From NCBI RefSeq assembly GCF_963678635.1, contig NC_087071.1:27019378-27083377 (forward strand): a stretch of DNA of 64,000 nucleotides, read 5' to 3'. This DNA comes from Symsagittifera roscoffensis. Its lineage: Eukaryota > Xenacoelomorpha > Acoela > Convolutidae. This document shows positions 1 through 11,061 of the stretch, piece after piece. The position numbers were made by a program, and so were the translations under genes. The notes under the pieces are model-generated. The model did no database searches. It was not told the origin of the DNA and worked only from the letters and a program-made list of their open reading frames with translations. The stretch's first letter is position 1; each line of letters opens with the position of its first letter.

Positions 1-2164
1 GACCCATTCTCGGATTTGGATTTGGTGTTAAGTACTTACTCAATCAGCATGTCCTTTACTTCCGTTATACCAGACTCCTGTATGTGCCTCGTCTCGATCC
101 GTCCTAATAACGAACCCGCTGTTCAGTTCTGCATTTGTTATCCCATTCATAATGGCATGTGGTGCCTGAAACTCTAGTGGAAATTGCGTACATTCACTCC
201 ACCACAGCAAATCTTTGTTCCAACTCCAATATTCTTCCAGTTCTGTTTAAAATTGGTAAATATACATATTTCATCCTGACCTTCGACGTGCATCTTCTAT
301 TCTGTTGTCTTTTCCCGTCCTCTCTCTTCCAATGCCTCCAACCTCCGTTTTGACGCTTCCAATTCTGATCCGGTCTCCCTTACATTACTGTTGCTTGTGC
401 CCACCTCGGTGCTCCCCGCAGATCCCCGTGGAAACCGTTTGAATTGCGTTGTTGTGTCCTCTGTTGGTGTTCTTCGTTCTCTTCATTCATCAGCGATGTT
501 TTCCATTTTTTCATTTCTTTTAGCCCTCTTTCGATCCTCAACCCTCTGCGTTTGTTCGCCTCTCTCTTAAAAAAGTGTTTTTGAAGTTAACTTCCTGCTA
601 CTATGTTGATGGGTTCCTTTTAGAGTAACACAACTGGACTCGAATTGGTTAATTTGTGCAATGGTCTCTCAACTTTTATCCTCTTTGAGATAAGCTGTCT
701 GACGTCACAGACGTCTTAACATCATGACGGAACATTCACAGCTTTACCTTGATACGAGCAGTCTTGTTTTTGGTTGGAAATCAACTGTTGTTTTTAGTTT
801 TTTTTCCACTTATTATTTTTTGCTTTTTTAATTCAAGTTTTTTCCCGGCTTGAATGGTTTCGGTTGATGCATATCTTGTTTTGTTGCCTCATAATGCGTC
901 GCTTGCAACTTAAAAATTTTTAATTGTGCACGTGTTTACGAAAAACGGCAGGGGACGTAAAACCTAACAACAATTTGGCTCAAAATAATTTATATCTCAA
1001 TTCTGAACGAACGAACAGTAAAATTCACTTTTCCTGGAAACCTGTCGCTGATGATGGGCTGCCTGACTCTTTTGTTATGCGGATCGTAAAAGAAATGAAA
1101 GTGGACATTCGAGTAAGCCCGACAATCGATTACAAAAAAATACAACCCTCAGTGAGTGAACAAGACTAATTGAAGATTTTTTCGGAGGGCAAATTGGAAA
1201 GCAAATGTTTTAATCGCAAAAAATATACAGATTTCAGCAACTTCGTAAGCACGAGATAGAACCCTTCCGCACTGAAAAAAATGAAATAGGATCAATTTTA
1301 GTGTAAAAAATACGTTGATTAAATTTAGATTGATTTTAGTATGAAAGAAGTACGAAGGCTAAATAAAAAAGTTGAAAATTGATTTGGATCGATTTAAATT
1401 GATCTTAAATCCCGGCCAAAAAAACAAATGATCCGAATCGGTTTTAAATCAATTTAAATACATTTTTTCCAGTCTGAATTTGTTTTTTTTAAGGGGGTTA
1501 AAACGGATTTAAATAATTTTTTTATTCGAGATTTATCAGTTTCGAATTTTTTTTTTGCATTTATTCATTCCCTATATTTAAATTTCATATCCATAGCGTA
1601 TTGTAGCACAAAAAAGACCAAATAAATATACGAGAATATCGATAAAATTCTTCGGTTTTCTTGCATATTTTGATTTCAAAAACTTATCTGTATTGATCCT
1701 TTTTCTTAATTCGTTTTATAAGTTTTGCCTAAAATCTGATTTTTATAATTTTCTGTGATTTAAGATTTTTATAATATTATTGAGATCAAATTTTAATTTA
1801 TTCTGACCCTTTTCTTGTTTGTTACATACGATTTTGCAAAAACTAATTTACAATAAACTTCTATAATTTCATCGCCCAGTTTTGAGCTTAAAATCTGATT
1901 TATGTAGATCATTTTGTTGAATTCTATAACATCTGGCTAAATTGTTTATATTTAAAAGAAGAGACGGAAAACTAGAGCGCTGCCTTGTTTAAAAATGATC
2001 CCATAGACCAAAATTACATCGGTAATCTGGATTGTCAAATCGTTTGAAAACAATATCAACATTGAGCAGCGCATTCAGAACAGACACCAAAGCGGGAATA
2101 GCCTGATTGAGACGAGTGATTTTGAAGACAGTCAGAAGAGAAGTAAGCGAAAATAAAGCTGACA
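1..2164. other. AT-rich intergenic DNA, no gene seen
   Basis: No convincing coding region on either strand. A short minus-strand reading frame at roughly 310-500 has a charged, coiled-coil-like composition but is only about 60 codons and closed on both sides. The stretch 1,200-2,000 is rich in A/T runs and short repeats of GATTTAAA-like words. It looks like neutral intergenic or long-intron sequence. Confidence 0.5.
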
Positions 2165-2580
2165 TTCACGGTTCAGAGGCACGGGAGAAAGCAAACAATC
2201 AGACAGTTAGATTCGAACCCCAATAATTTTTCATCATTGCTAGGTTGTGACAAGTCTAATTTGCCCGTGCGAGTAGTTGGACTACAAAGAAGATCATGTA
2301 GGATACGTTTACTATTTGAATTGTTATGATATCTGTGAGCAATTACGTTCCTGATAGAGAAATTAGACTGATACGCTTGGTCATCAGTGCCACAATTCCT
2401 CTTGAACAAAACACACATCAAGATTATGCAAATGGTAAACGTATCCTGTAGGATCTTCTTTTGTAGTCGAACTCGCTCGGGCAAACTATACTTGTCGCAA
2501 TCTAGCAATGATGAAAAATTTTTGGGTTTCAAATGTAACTGTCCGATTGTTTGCTTTCTCCCGTGCCTCTGAATCGTGAA
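2165..2580. repeat. Foldback (inverted-repeat) element, MITE-like
   Basis: Two arms of about 147 bp, 2165-2312 and 2435-2580, are imperfect reverse complements separated by about 122 bp. The outer ends match best (TTCACGGTTCAGAGGCACGGG against its complement at 2580), as do the inner ends around GTAAACGTATCCT. The middles have diverged more. The two overlapping small reading frames here, one on each strand, are mirror images created by the palindrome and are not genes. Class and target-site duplication were not established. Confidence 0.7.
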
Positions 2581-4435
2581 CTGCCAACATTACTTTTGCA
2601 AGAAACAATTAGTGATTTACCATTAACACACTCAGTTTTTAAAAAAATGCTGACTTCTGTTTTCTTTTTAAAAATTTGTTGAAAAACACTTCTAAAAGTT
2701 TAAATTTGATGCGTGTTTCGAAATTTGAGATGATTTGATGCAATAATTAAAGCTAATTTTTTTGTTTCTTGCATGGAACCTTTTTTTTTTCATCTAAAAT
2801 TATTTTTAACCACTTTTCTTTTTTTGAATCAATTCTGACCAAGGGACAGTCAAAAGGAGTTGAAGTTATAACTGACTCTGAATTGTCAAAAGAGCAAACT
2901 AACCTGATTGTGTTTTGTCAAGCCCGTAACTTCAAAATAGTTATTTTTCAGCTGCGATTTGACATGCAATTTTTTTATTAAAAAATTGTGAAACGCCGAC
3001 AAAAAAGCAAACGCGAAACTTCAAAGAACTTTCTATCTAATTAGTTTCAGCTTGAAGGTCAGAACTAAAAAATTAAAACCTTGTCTGATAATTTTCCCGA
3101 CATTGTTGGGCATTGTCCTGGATATCATGTGTTCGAGCCTCACCAGGAGAACTGTTTAACCGCACTCAGTAAAAAGCGAAAATGATCGATTATATTGTAT
3201 TTATAATTGTACTTTTGTGAAAACTATAATAATTATCAGCGCCAAATTTAGATGTTCAAAACGATTTATAATTCATTATAATGATAATTTTTTTCGTGAC
3301 ACCATAATAAATTATGATCAAATATGAATAATTATATTTTTTCCAAAAATCTCTTATAATCTCTTATAACCTCATTTTATCTCTTATTATAATCATTTTT
3401 CTGTCAAAAATTTCAAAAAGTGAGAAGTCTTATCACTCTTTGGTTCATTTGAACACAAAGTTTTACCACGAAACAAAAGTTTCATAGAGATCTCTTCATT
3501 TTAATTGAAAGAATCCCGCGGCAGGTGAAAAATAAAACTTCTATATAAATCTTGAAACTAAAGCAGTCTGCTAATGTTTGGTGGTCAAACAACTTAAAAT
3601 GTGCCTCATGAAATTGCTATAATCAAGAAGAAAGGAAAACATAAAAATGATATGAGTTTGAATTGATTTTTAAAACTGTTACAACACTTTTTCCATTTTT
3701 TACATAAGCCAACTTCTACGAAAAACATAAATATAAGCAATTCAGGCGCAAGGTCGAAGACAAAATGGGCAACATTACAGAAAGAATACAGACAATTGTA
3801 ATCTACAATAATGTTTTTTTTTCTGCAAAATAAACGAATTGGAAATTCGGATTAGAATAATCGATTATAATCGATTCTAAGGTATTATAATTGATTATAT
3901 TTGACTTCAACATAAGAGATTATAGTCGATTTTATTAAAATCTTTTTTTTTCGCAACTTTCGTAAGACTGGTACTAAAATCGTTTTATAATTGATTATTA
4001 ACGCTTAAAACTGGATGCCGGTAGCTAAAAATATCTTAGATTCAGCTCATTTTAGAACAGAAATAAGATCGGAAACAAAAAATTTTTTAAAAAAATCCCT
4101 GTTTTGTTTAAACATTTCAGAAAGAATTTCTGGTCAGATTTTCAGATTACAAGGTAAATATTTCTCACCAGAAATAAACATTTTCTCTGTATGGCTGGTA
4201 ATAGAAGGTTTTGTTGGATAACTACTTTATTATTATCGAAAAGAATGGTATCTGGCTGAGAACATTAAAGGCTTACGACATTTAAGTACATCGTTTGGAA
4301 TATGATCGCTTAGTGATAAATACGTTACAATCATACAAACAGAAGCTTTTATAAAACAAAAGATATAAAGCATGAAGCTACTAATGAAGTTCCCAATGGG
4401 TCACACTACTCATAGACACCATTAGTTATTGATCA
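2581..4435. other. AT-rich non-coding DNA 3' of the GTPase gene
   Basis: No supported gene. The sequence is simple AT-rich DNA with repeated TTATAATCGATTATAA-like words, especially 3,180-3,400 and 3,840-4,000. A tRNA B-box-like word (GTTCGAGCC, about 3,132) stands alone without an A box or folding partner. Confidence 0.5.
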
Positions 4436-4441
4436 TTTATT
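4436..4441 (-). terminator. Poly(A) signal of the GTPase gene
   Basis: TTTATT on the plus strand reads AATAAA on the minus strand, about 85 bp beyond the GTPase stop codon. The spacing suits a short 3' UTR. This is inferred from motif and position only. Confidence 0.45.
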
Positions 4442-4526
4442 TTGTACAAAATATAGCAGAAATTTATGCTGACAAGTATTTAAACTTTTAGCAACTGTTA
4501 ATATAACTCATTCGTTTAGATTTACT

Positions 4527-6572
4527 TCACTCGTAGGCGGTTAGCTTCCTGAAAGCAGCATCTAGCTCGTCTGTAGCATCGGACTTAATAGCCCCCAAAT
4601 CAATCATACTCTTTTTCAAGGCCTCTTTTATCTCCTCAATTCCCGCAATTCCAAATTTATCTCGTGAATTTTCATCTAGTTTCCAGTCAGTAAAAAACAC
4701 ATTTTCTTCATTCAGAGTTAATTCTATAAAAGGGTCTGTTTCGAGAAAGTACTTATTTAGCTCGGAGATGTATTTAAATTTCAGATCTGCTATTGGATTT
4801 GTTATTGTGGCGTTTTGTTTCCGCAGTGAAACTTCGTATTCTGTTAAGTCATCCAGCTTGGTTCCACATTGATTTATGCAGATGATTATTCGAGAGTCCG
4901 ATGATTCAGCGACAGCGGAGTACACGTTTTTCAACTCATCACTAACCATTTTGCTGACATCTCCCGTGAAATGTAAGACAACCACGATGATGTTGTTCAT
5001 AGATCCACAAATACCGAAGGCTTGAGAGTACTCTTCGAAACTGTTCTGTCCTGGGAAATCGATAACTTTGATCTGGTCATTGATATCGTAGAGAGTAGTT
5101 TTACTGGTGTGTTCGTTAATTCCAGTTTTAGCCTGACAATTCCACATTTTGTTCACAAAAGTAGACTTTCCGGCATCTTGTGGACCAATAACGCCTATGA
5201 AGCACTGAGTTGCTAGAATTTTTCGTAATTTATGCAGTTCGCCAATGCATTTTATACGGTTTATGAGAGCGACGTTTGAAGCTCCGTTCAATTTTTCAAG
5301 TTCACATCCTTCAAAATTCTTTACTCCAATATCTGGATCGTACATCAGAGAAAGAGCCCTCTCGAGGTGGTACAGATCATTTAACTTAAGCAAATCGTGG
5401 AGTTCTTCTAACTTTTTCTCTACAATTAGATGCCGCTTCTTGTATGCTTCAAGTAACAGAGTTACAACCGTTTTGAGGAAAACGTAGTAGCTGTTGTTGT
5501 GGCCCAAGTTTCGAGTAAACAGCCACTTAGCACAACCTCCTCCTCCAGATAAACCTAACGCTCCTGCGACACTGAGTTCTCCCAGAGTTTCAAAAAGAAA
5601 CCAGCCAGGACCAGCCAAAAAATACCCTAACCCTGCGCCACCGACAGCGAACACAGTGATTGCGAATTTCTGCTTAGTGGTTGGAGATACTTCAAGTGGC
5701 AAGCCACATTGAATTTTCTCAGCAATTTTGTCAAAAAAACTTTTGACTTTCTGAGATTCCGTTTCACTATTCATAAAATTTTGCCAATCTTTATTTCGAT
5801 AGTCCAAAATTTGTGATAAATGGTCATGTTGGTTCTTTTCAAGATTCTTTTCTGCCAGATACCGAATGCTTTCAAGGAGCTGATTATTGTTAGCAGTCTT
5901 ATCTGATATCTGTGATAACAACATCCCCCTATGAAAAGACTTCTTCAACAACAGCCAGGCGGGAGCTTCTCTCGAGAATTTCATAATTGTGGGAACTTCG
6001 ATATTTCTGATGTGTTTGGAGGGCAAGGTATAGTCACAATCGCCAAAAACGGTGGCAAGTTTGAGGCAAAAACGGAATCCAGAATCTGATACAATTTCTT
6101 GAGACACTGGCTGACTTATCGATATCTCATCATGGCTAGTGCTGGACCCGACAGAAAGGATACTAGTTTCTGAGTTCAAGTGATCGCCGAACGGAAATCC
6201 GAAAGAAAATGAGCATCTTTTCAAAAGAAAACATGACAAGTTTTCTCCTTTTAAGATCAGTTTCAGTTTTTCACTGTTCTCATGTACAATATCACCGTCA
6301 ATAATTTTTGGTACAAAATTTTGAATTTGTTGAATTCCGCCAAAATCTTGTGTTCTTTTTTCAAAACAGTTTTTCAGCTCGTCATTCATTTCGTAATTTT
6401 TTAGCCGGTGGTTTTCTATTCTTTTCAAATTCTTTTTGCTGAGAATGTCAAAACAGGGGACACAAGAACCTCTTTTTGGCATGGAGAACCCTTTAGCTTC
6501 ATTGTCTTGCAACACGTGATAGTCCCCAATTGGGACAAACTTTTTGTTCAATTTTTCTTCTTCGTCTTTCAA
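4527..6572 (-). CDS. Large P-loop GTPase with hydrophobic mid-domain
   Basis: An uninterrupted 681-codon frame. The C-terminal third is a G domain: Walker A GPQDAGKST near residues 461-469, switch II DFPG near 502, and NQCG near 565 in the usual NKxD position, which is a divergence from the canonical motif. A glycine-rich hydrophobic stretch at about 305-350 (GGAGLGYFLAGPGWFLFETLG) could insert in or touch a membrane, as in several invertebrate dynamin-like or IRG-like GTPases. The N-terminal half is not recognised. The frame has no ATG at its upstream edge. The first internal ATG is residue 31 (6,482), or the protein begins in an upstream exon, because the minus-strand sequence just before the frame (TTAACTAAAAAAACAG) looks like a 3' splice site. 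A retroelement LTR starts only about 150 bp upstream. The G domain is clear; exact family and substrate are not. Confidence 0.75.
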   Translation of the reverse strand: MKDEEEKLNKKFVPIGDYHVLQDNEAKGFSMPKRGSCVPCFDILSKKNLKRIENHRLKNYEMNDELKNCFEKRTQDFGGIQQIQNFVPKIIDGDIVHENSEKLKLILKGENLSCFLLKRCSFSFGFPFGDHLNSETSILSVGSSTSHDEISISQPVSQEIVSDSGFRFCLKLATVFGDCDYTLPSKHIRNIEVPTIMKFSREAPAWLLLKKSFHRGMLLSQISDKTANNNQLLESIRYLAEKNLEKNQHDHLSQILDYRNKDWQNFMNSETESQKVKSFFDKIAEKIQCGLPLEVSPTTKQKFAITVFAVGGAGLGYFLAGPGWFLFETLGELSVAGALGLSGGGGCAKWLFTRNLGHNNSYYVFLKTVVTLLLEAYKKRHLIVEKKLEELHDLLKLNDLYHLERALSLMYDPDIGVKNFEGCELEKLNGASNVALINRIKCIGELHKLRKILATQCFIGVIGPQDAGKSTFVNKMWNCQAKTGINEHTSKTTLYDINDQIKVIDFPGQNSFEEYSQAFGICGSMNNIIVVVLHFTGDVSKMVSDELKNVYSAVAESSDSRIIICINQCGTKLDDLTEYEVSLRKQNATITNPIADLKFKYISELNKYFLETDPFIELTLNEENVFFTDWKLDENSRDKFGIAGIEEIKEALKKSMIDLGAIKSDATDELDAAFRKLTAYE

Positions 6573-6720
6573 AATGATCGATCTGTTTTTTTAGTTAAGA
6601 TGTTAAGTTTTAGCTTAAGTTAAGATGTGTGATCTGTTTTAGCGACAGACTTGCGACCGATTTGCAGGTGCTGATTAAGTAATTTTAAAGTTAGTTTTAG
6701 ATTTGCGACAGAGTCTGTAG

Positions 6721-7130
6721 TGAGTTAGGACCGAAGTGTATAACTCATAGAGTAATTTCGGATAGGGTACACCGTCTGCTCGTCACGCTATCTTATTTTC
6801 GGCCGGATAGATTCGTGCAACTTCTTAGTCTAATACCGATCCTAATCTTACTCTTATACTATCTAGTCTCAGGTTGTTTAACTAGTCTCTGCTAGGCTCA
6901 ATAGATCTAGGGTATACTGGTTTATTGCGGCTGCTGAAGTACTCGGGAGAGTTCAACTAACTTCTAAGTTAAATTCAAATCTCTCTGGTGCTGAAATTAC
7001 AAGTAATTTCAGCACTTACAAATAAGTGGATTGTTAGTTAGATGGATCATGATTGGTTAATATTAAATACTTTACATTGGTAAAATATCTAATTTATCCA
7101 ATCATAAAATGTAGTTTAGATCAGGTTCCA
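6721..7130 (-). repeat. 3' LTR of copy 1
   Basis: 410 bp, TG...CA ends. Differs from the 5' LTR (25,219-25,628) at two sites: GTGGATTG against GTGGGTTG, and TACATTGG against TACAGTGG. It holds a perfect 28-bp palindrome at 6,988-7,015. Confidence 0.95.
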
Positions 7131-7143
7131 CCCATCCGGGTTT
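7131..7143 (-). other. Polypurine tract of copy 1
   Basis: Minus-strand reading is AAACCCGGATGGG, directly abutting the 3' LTR start TGGAACC. Position is right for the plus-strand primer, but the tract is short and interrupted by CCC. Confidence 0.5.
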
Positions 7144-8746
7144 TACAGAGTTTTTTAGAATAGTTTTTCTGCAATTCGAAGGATGGATGATGGACGTTGG
7201 TATCTGGCGAACATCATATTTCTTGTCCGTTTTCTCTTGTTAGAGAAATTCCAGGATGCTGGAATTAGGGACATCAAACGTTGTGTCTTCTTGCGACAAC
7301 GACTGTGTTTCCGCAACAAACTCAAATCTGATTTCAGAATGGTTGGCTATGTCAGGTTTTTCTGATTCTCGTGGAGAACTTCTTTTGTGTCTGATCTTGT
7401 CTGGGAATGGCGTGGAGACTGTGCGTGGAGGGGATGCCTGGTTACTCGGATCTGTACGTATACTTGAACATCGAGGTGGTCATTGGTCTAGTTCAATGAA
7501 GTCCTTTTCTGCGAAGTCAAGTCGTACTCTAAATCCTTTGAGTTGTGATTGTGAGCGGCATATTGATTGTAGTTGGCCATTCTTTCTCGAGTGTAGTGGG
7601 GTCTCTTCGTCTTTGGATGTTCGTCCTTGGTGTTGTATTCTGATCTATGTATTGCATAATGTAATTTACTTTTTATAAAACTTTTATTAGTTTAATATTT
7701 TTTAATTATGATTTTAGTTAGTTGTTTTCACAAAAGCTTTTTGTTTTAGTTCAGTTATTTTGAAGAGTTACTCACCCTTGAGTAGCTCTTATTAAAAATA
7801 GGAGTGTGTGTCACAAAGCGTGGATGTAGCGCGGTGGGTTAGGCCGGCTATAGAGCATGCTCAGGACGTCCTCTTCTGGTGGGTTAGGCCAGGAGTGGGA
7901 GTATGATTGCATGCGGTTTTTGTGAGAGGTCCTGTTATGTGACAACGTTTTATGTTGGGTTTGTTGTGGTTTTTCTTATGTTTTGTTGGTTGTGTCCTTG
8001 TTCCAAAAATCAAATTGTTTGTGGTATGGGTTTGTCTTTTGACTTTTTTGTGTTTTATTATTTCTTTCTTAGACTTTATAATAGTCTTCAAAAGAATAAA
8101 TTATCCAGTTTTAAACTGGGTTAATCCGGTTTGGGTACCGTTGGTTTCCTTTTCTTAATCATGCTGTTATTCTATGATTTGTGGTGTTTAGTAAGCTGCG
8201 TTGGTTAGTGTTGTTTAGTGTATAATTCCTTTCCAACCGGGTTAAAGGAAAGTTTGAAACGTGTTATCTTGTGTTAGAGTTGTTGAGTGTGAAAGCTTGT
8301 AACTGAAATTCATTATTTTAAACAATTCTTCGTGGGCGAGCTGTGCGAATGTGGATAGAATTTCTGTGCGAATGAATGGAAATATCAAAAGGTTAGTACT
8401 GCATTTTCGTTTTATCAATTTACTACATAGAATTTTTAATTTTACTGCTATTTATTGGGAAAAATTAAGTTACATATTTTCATCATAATTAGATTTACTG
8501 CTTGTGGGGGAAAAAAATTTGTAAATTAAATTACTGCATTGGTATTATATTTGTTTAATTGTTGGTGCAAAAAATTAATAGAGTTTTAAACAGTTTTGAA
8601 GAAGTTTTCTATTTTTTATTTTTCTTTTGTGAATTTTTCAGATGATCGTTGGATGAAGGCTAAAATGCTAAATAAGACGTGGATAAAGAATGGTGAGTTT
8701 CTAATATTTTAATTAGTTAGTAATATGTATAATTCATACTTACCTG
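7144..8746 (-). other. 3' untranslated part of the element, possible decayed ORF
   Basis: No intact gene. Between about 7,240 and 7,640 the minus strand has less biased base composition and a protein-like frame broken by a TGA near 7,490. Plus-strand frames in the same place are antisense to the element and probably shadows. The stretch 7,800-8,700 is T/G-rich filler. An isolated A-box-like word (GTAGCGCGGTGGGTTAGG, about 7,826) has no B box. Confidence 0.4.
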
Positions 8747-10555
8747 TTAGTCGTCGGGGAAAAAACCGTGGGGGAAGATGTCGTGGATGAGATCTGAAGT
8801 TGTTAGTAGTTTAGCTAAGATGCGGATGATATTTTTAGTTTGAAGCAGTGGCCAGAGCAATTGAAGTGCTTTTATGGTGGTTAGTTCTTCAGTGCCAACT
8901 GCAAACTCATAAGGTGTGTTTTGGATTAGATTATATAATTTGTGATTGAATTTAGTGTTTTGGATGAATTCTAAAATGGGGATTTCTATAGGTTGTACAA
9001 ACTCGTGTGGGATAAGGAAGGGTCGGGATTCTTCTGCGTTGAAGGTCTTGGTGATTGGACAAAAAATATACATTTGGGTTATGGGATCATAATTTCGAAG
9101 AATACCATGAAGGTTAGTATCTTTAATGCAATATGTGAAGTTAAGAAAGAATGGTGAGGTGTATTTGGAATTGATGAATTGAAAACGATGGTGTGGTTGT
9201 CTGGAGGGAGTGTGTAGATCAAAGTGATTTTGGATGAAACGATAATATGTATATGTGTGAGTTTGTTTAGTGCGCAACATAATGTCGTGTGAGCAGTGCA
9301 AATCTCTTTCATGTGGTGCAAGGAAATGAAAGGTTAGTGAAAATATTTGGAAGCGTTCTTTAAAACTTTCGTATGCTTGTGTGTCTGTTAGTGCTTCTGA
9401 GATGATGTGGTCAAATTTGCGATCAAAGATTTTGAGTGTAAATACATATGGTGTTGTAATGAAAAATTTTTCTGTGATTTGTGGGTTAGCAAAGCGATCG
9501 TCGTCTAAGAATTGATCTTGGTTAGTTCTGATGATGTTATGATCGTAATATTCTAGTGTATATTCATTAGCTCGGGGTGCAGTGTGTGTTTTTAGTGATT
9601 TTTTATATCCAATGTAAGTAAATTGTCTAGGTGTTAGTGGTGTAGTGAGTCGATATAGCATGTCTTTATTTCGTTCTATATCGATGTGAGTGTTAGATAA
9701 AGGTAGGCAAAGGGGATTAGTAAAATGATAATATGATGTCCAATGGAGTGTAGGCATTAAAACGTGTTCGTCTACAAAGCTACGTGTTTCGTTAGTGTCG
9801 TGAGGGGTGTTTAAGGTGTATTGTGGAAATGAGGGTAAGGTGATAGCTAAAAATTCTTTTGTGTTAGTGTGATTTGGATGATTTATATATTCACGGGCTG
9901 TTCCTGGTTTTGCTGGGAAAGGATGGTTGGGGAGATTTCTTTTAAAAGTGCGGTAAGCTCTATTAGTGCTGAGTGAAGATTCAGTAGATGTGGATGATGG
10001 TGCTAATGATTCGGTATAAACTGAAGAGGGTGTAGGGGTAGGAGGGTTGGATGAATATATTGTGGATGAAATTTGGTTTATGATGGGGGTGTCAAGGTGG
10101 TAGGGTTGTTGTTGTAGGGTAATAAAATTATCTAGTTCTGGGGAGATTTGGGGGGTATCTGGAGTATTGGATGATCGGTCTGAATGAAGTGAAGAGTAGG
10201 TTGGAGTGACTTGGGAAGCATAAGAGGGTGTAGAATTCGTTGGAACAGGGTTATTTGATAGTATTGGTTGAAAAGGGGGTTGGGAAAAAATTGAGGGGTT
10301 GGTGTGAAAATTATTGGATGGAGATGGTTCAGAGTCGGCAAATTCATCGGGGGTTTCAATATTCGGGTTATTGAGTTGTGAGGTGGAGTATAAAACTGAG
10401 ATGTGTGAATTAGTATCAGAATTCATGCCTGATGTTACATTACTGGATGGGAAATCGGGTGGCGGGAAAGCAAAAAGTGGTATTATTGTAATTGGAGTAG
10501 TGAGGTTGGTTGGATGGGAATTTGAACGGTGTAGGGATCCAAGTTGTCGGCTCAT
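8747..10555 (-). CDS. Retroelement ORF of unknown function, 602 aa
   Basis: Intact 602-codon frame, last in the element. The ATG at 10,553-10,555 overlaps the TGA of the preceding frame as ATGA, an arrangement that allows termination-reinitiation. The first ~200 residues are Ser/Thr/Pro/Asn-rich and probably disordered. Residues ~220-600 look folded, rich in aromatic and His residues (for example HVLMPTLHWTSYYHFTNPLC and RDLHCSHDIMLRTKQTHTYT). I see no signal peptide, membrane segment or known catalytic motif, and recognise no family. Uninterrupted reading, while envelope and integrase frames are broken, suggests recent or ongoing constraint. Position after the envelope-like region is where retroviruses place accessory genes, which is inference only. 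Absent from copy 2, which is truncated before it. Confidence 0.7.
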   Translation of the reverse strand: MSRQLGSLHRSNSHPTNLTTPITIIPLFAFPPPDFPSSNVTSGMNSDTNSHISVLYSTSQLNNPNIETPDEFADSEPSPSNNFHTNPSIFSQPPFQPILSNNPVPTNSTPSYASQVTPTYSSLHSDRSSNTPDTPQISPELDNFITLQQQPYHLDTPIINQISSTIYSSNPPTPTPSSVYTESLAPSSTSTESSLSTNRAYRTFKRNLPNHPFPAKPGTAREYINHPNHTNTKEFLAITLPSFPQYTLNTPHDTNETRSFVDEHVLMPTLHWTSYYHFTNPLCLPLSNTHIDIERNKDMLYRLTTPLTPRQFTYIGYKKSLKTHTAPRANEYTLEYYDHNIIRTNQDQFLDDDRFANPQITEKFFITTPYVFTLKIFDRKFDHIISEALTDTQAYESFKERFQIFSLTFHFLAPHERDLHCSHDIMLRTKQTHTYTYYRFIQNHFDLHTPSRQPHHRFQFINSKYTSPFFLNFTYCIKDTNLHGILRNYDPITQMYIFCPITKTFNAEESRPFLIPHEFVQPIEIPILEFIQNTKFNHKLYNLIQNTPYEFAVGTEELTTIKALQLLWPLLQTKNIIRILAKLLTTSDLIHDIFPHGFFPDD

Positions 10556-11049
10556 CGTGGGCTAAAAAAATTATTATTTTGAGACTGAAAAGCGGTGGTA
10601 TGGGGTTGTTCTATAATTTGTTCATAAGTATTTTCATCTTGTGAGTGGTGTGGCATTATATGTTGGATGGGACTTTGTGATATGGTTGGTCTAAAATTTT
10701 GATTATGTGTTATGGCTAAATTTCGAAAATTACGTGGGACTAGGGATAATGGATGGTTATGTGGTAGGGGTGGTAACTGTGGTGCTGTTGGCGTTGTGTC
10801 TACATTGTTATGTTCTTCGTCGTATGTGTTCTGTCTGGTTGCTATTTTTGTGTTATATTCTTTTATTTGTGCATCTAAAAGAATTTTGTTTATTGATGTA
10901 GAAAAAATTCCAAAAAATCCTGCAAAGAGTATGCGTGCTACGCTTGCTTGTCTGTTTACTTGTGTGTGTATAGCACATGTGTTGTAGATTCCTTTTAAAA
11001 GTGAGAAAAGAAATCCAATAAAGTTAAACATTGCGTATAAAATAGTCAA
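10552..11049 (-). pseudogene. Envelope-like region, membrane anchor and tail
   Basis: This frame lies in phase with the upstream envelope frame and is separated from it by one in-frame TAA (11,062-11,064). The codon at 11,049 is TTG, so no independent start is obvious. It opens with a hydrophobic segment (TILYAMFNFIGFLFSLLKGIY) and a second one about 20 residues on (VARILFAGFFGIFSTSINKIL), then a polar Pro/Gln/Asn-rich tail of about 110 residues. That suits the membrane-proximal, transmembrane and cytoplasmic parts of a viral-type glycoprotein. Its stop TGA overlaps the start of the 602-aa ORF. Confidence 0.55.
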
Positions 11050-11061
11050 TTTTTCTAAGAT

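Noticed and set aside
7183-7678. Plus-strand frames of 60 and 140 codons near the 3' LTR
   Set aside because: Antisense to the element, non-ATG or weak starts, no protein-like composition; a broken minus-strand frame explains the coding-like statistics better.
7820-7860. tRNA A-box-like word in the element 3' part
   Set aside because: No B box within the expected 30-60 bp, so a Pol III promoter is not supported.
7903-8158. Hydrophobic plus-strand frames (FVVVFLMFCWLC and similar)
   Set aside because: Product of T/G-rich sequence; no conservation or context.
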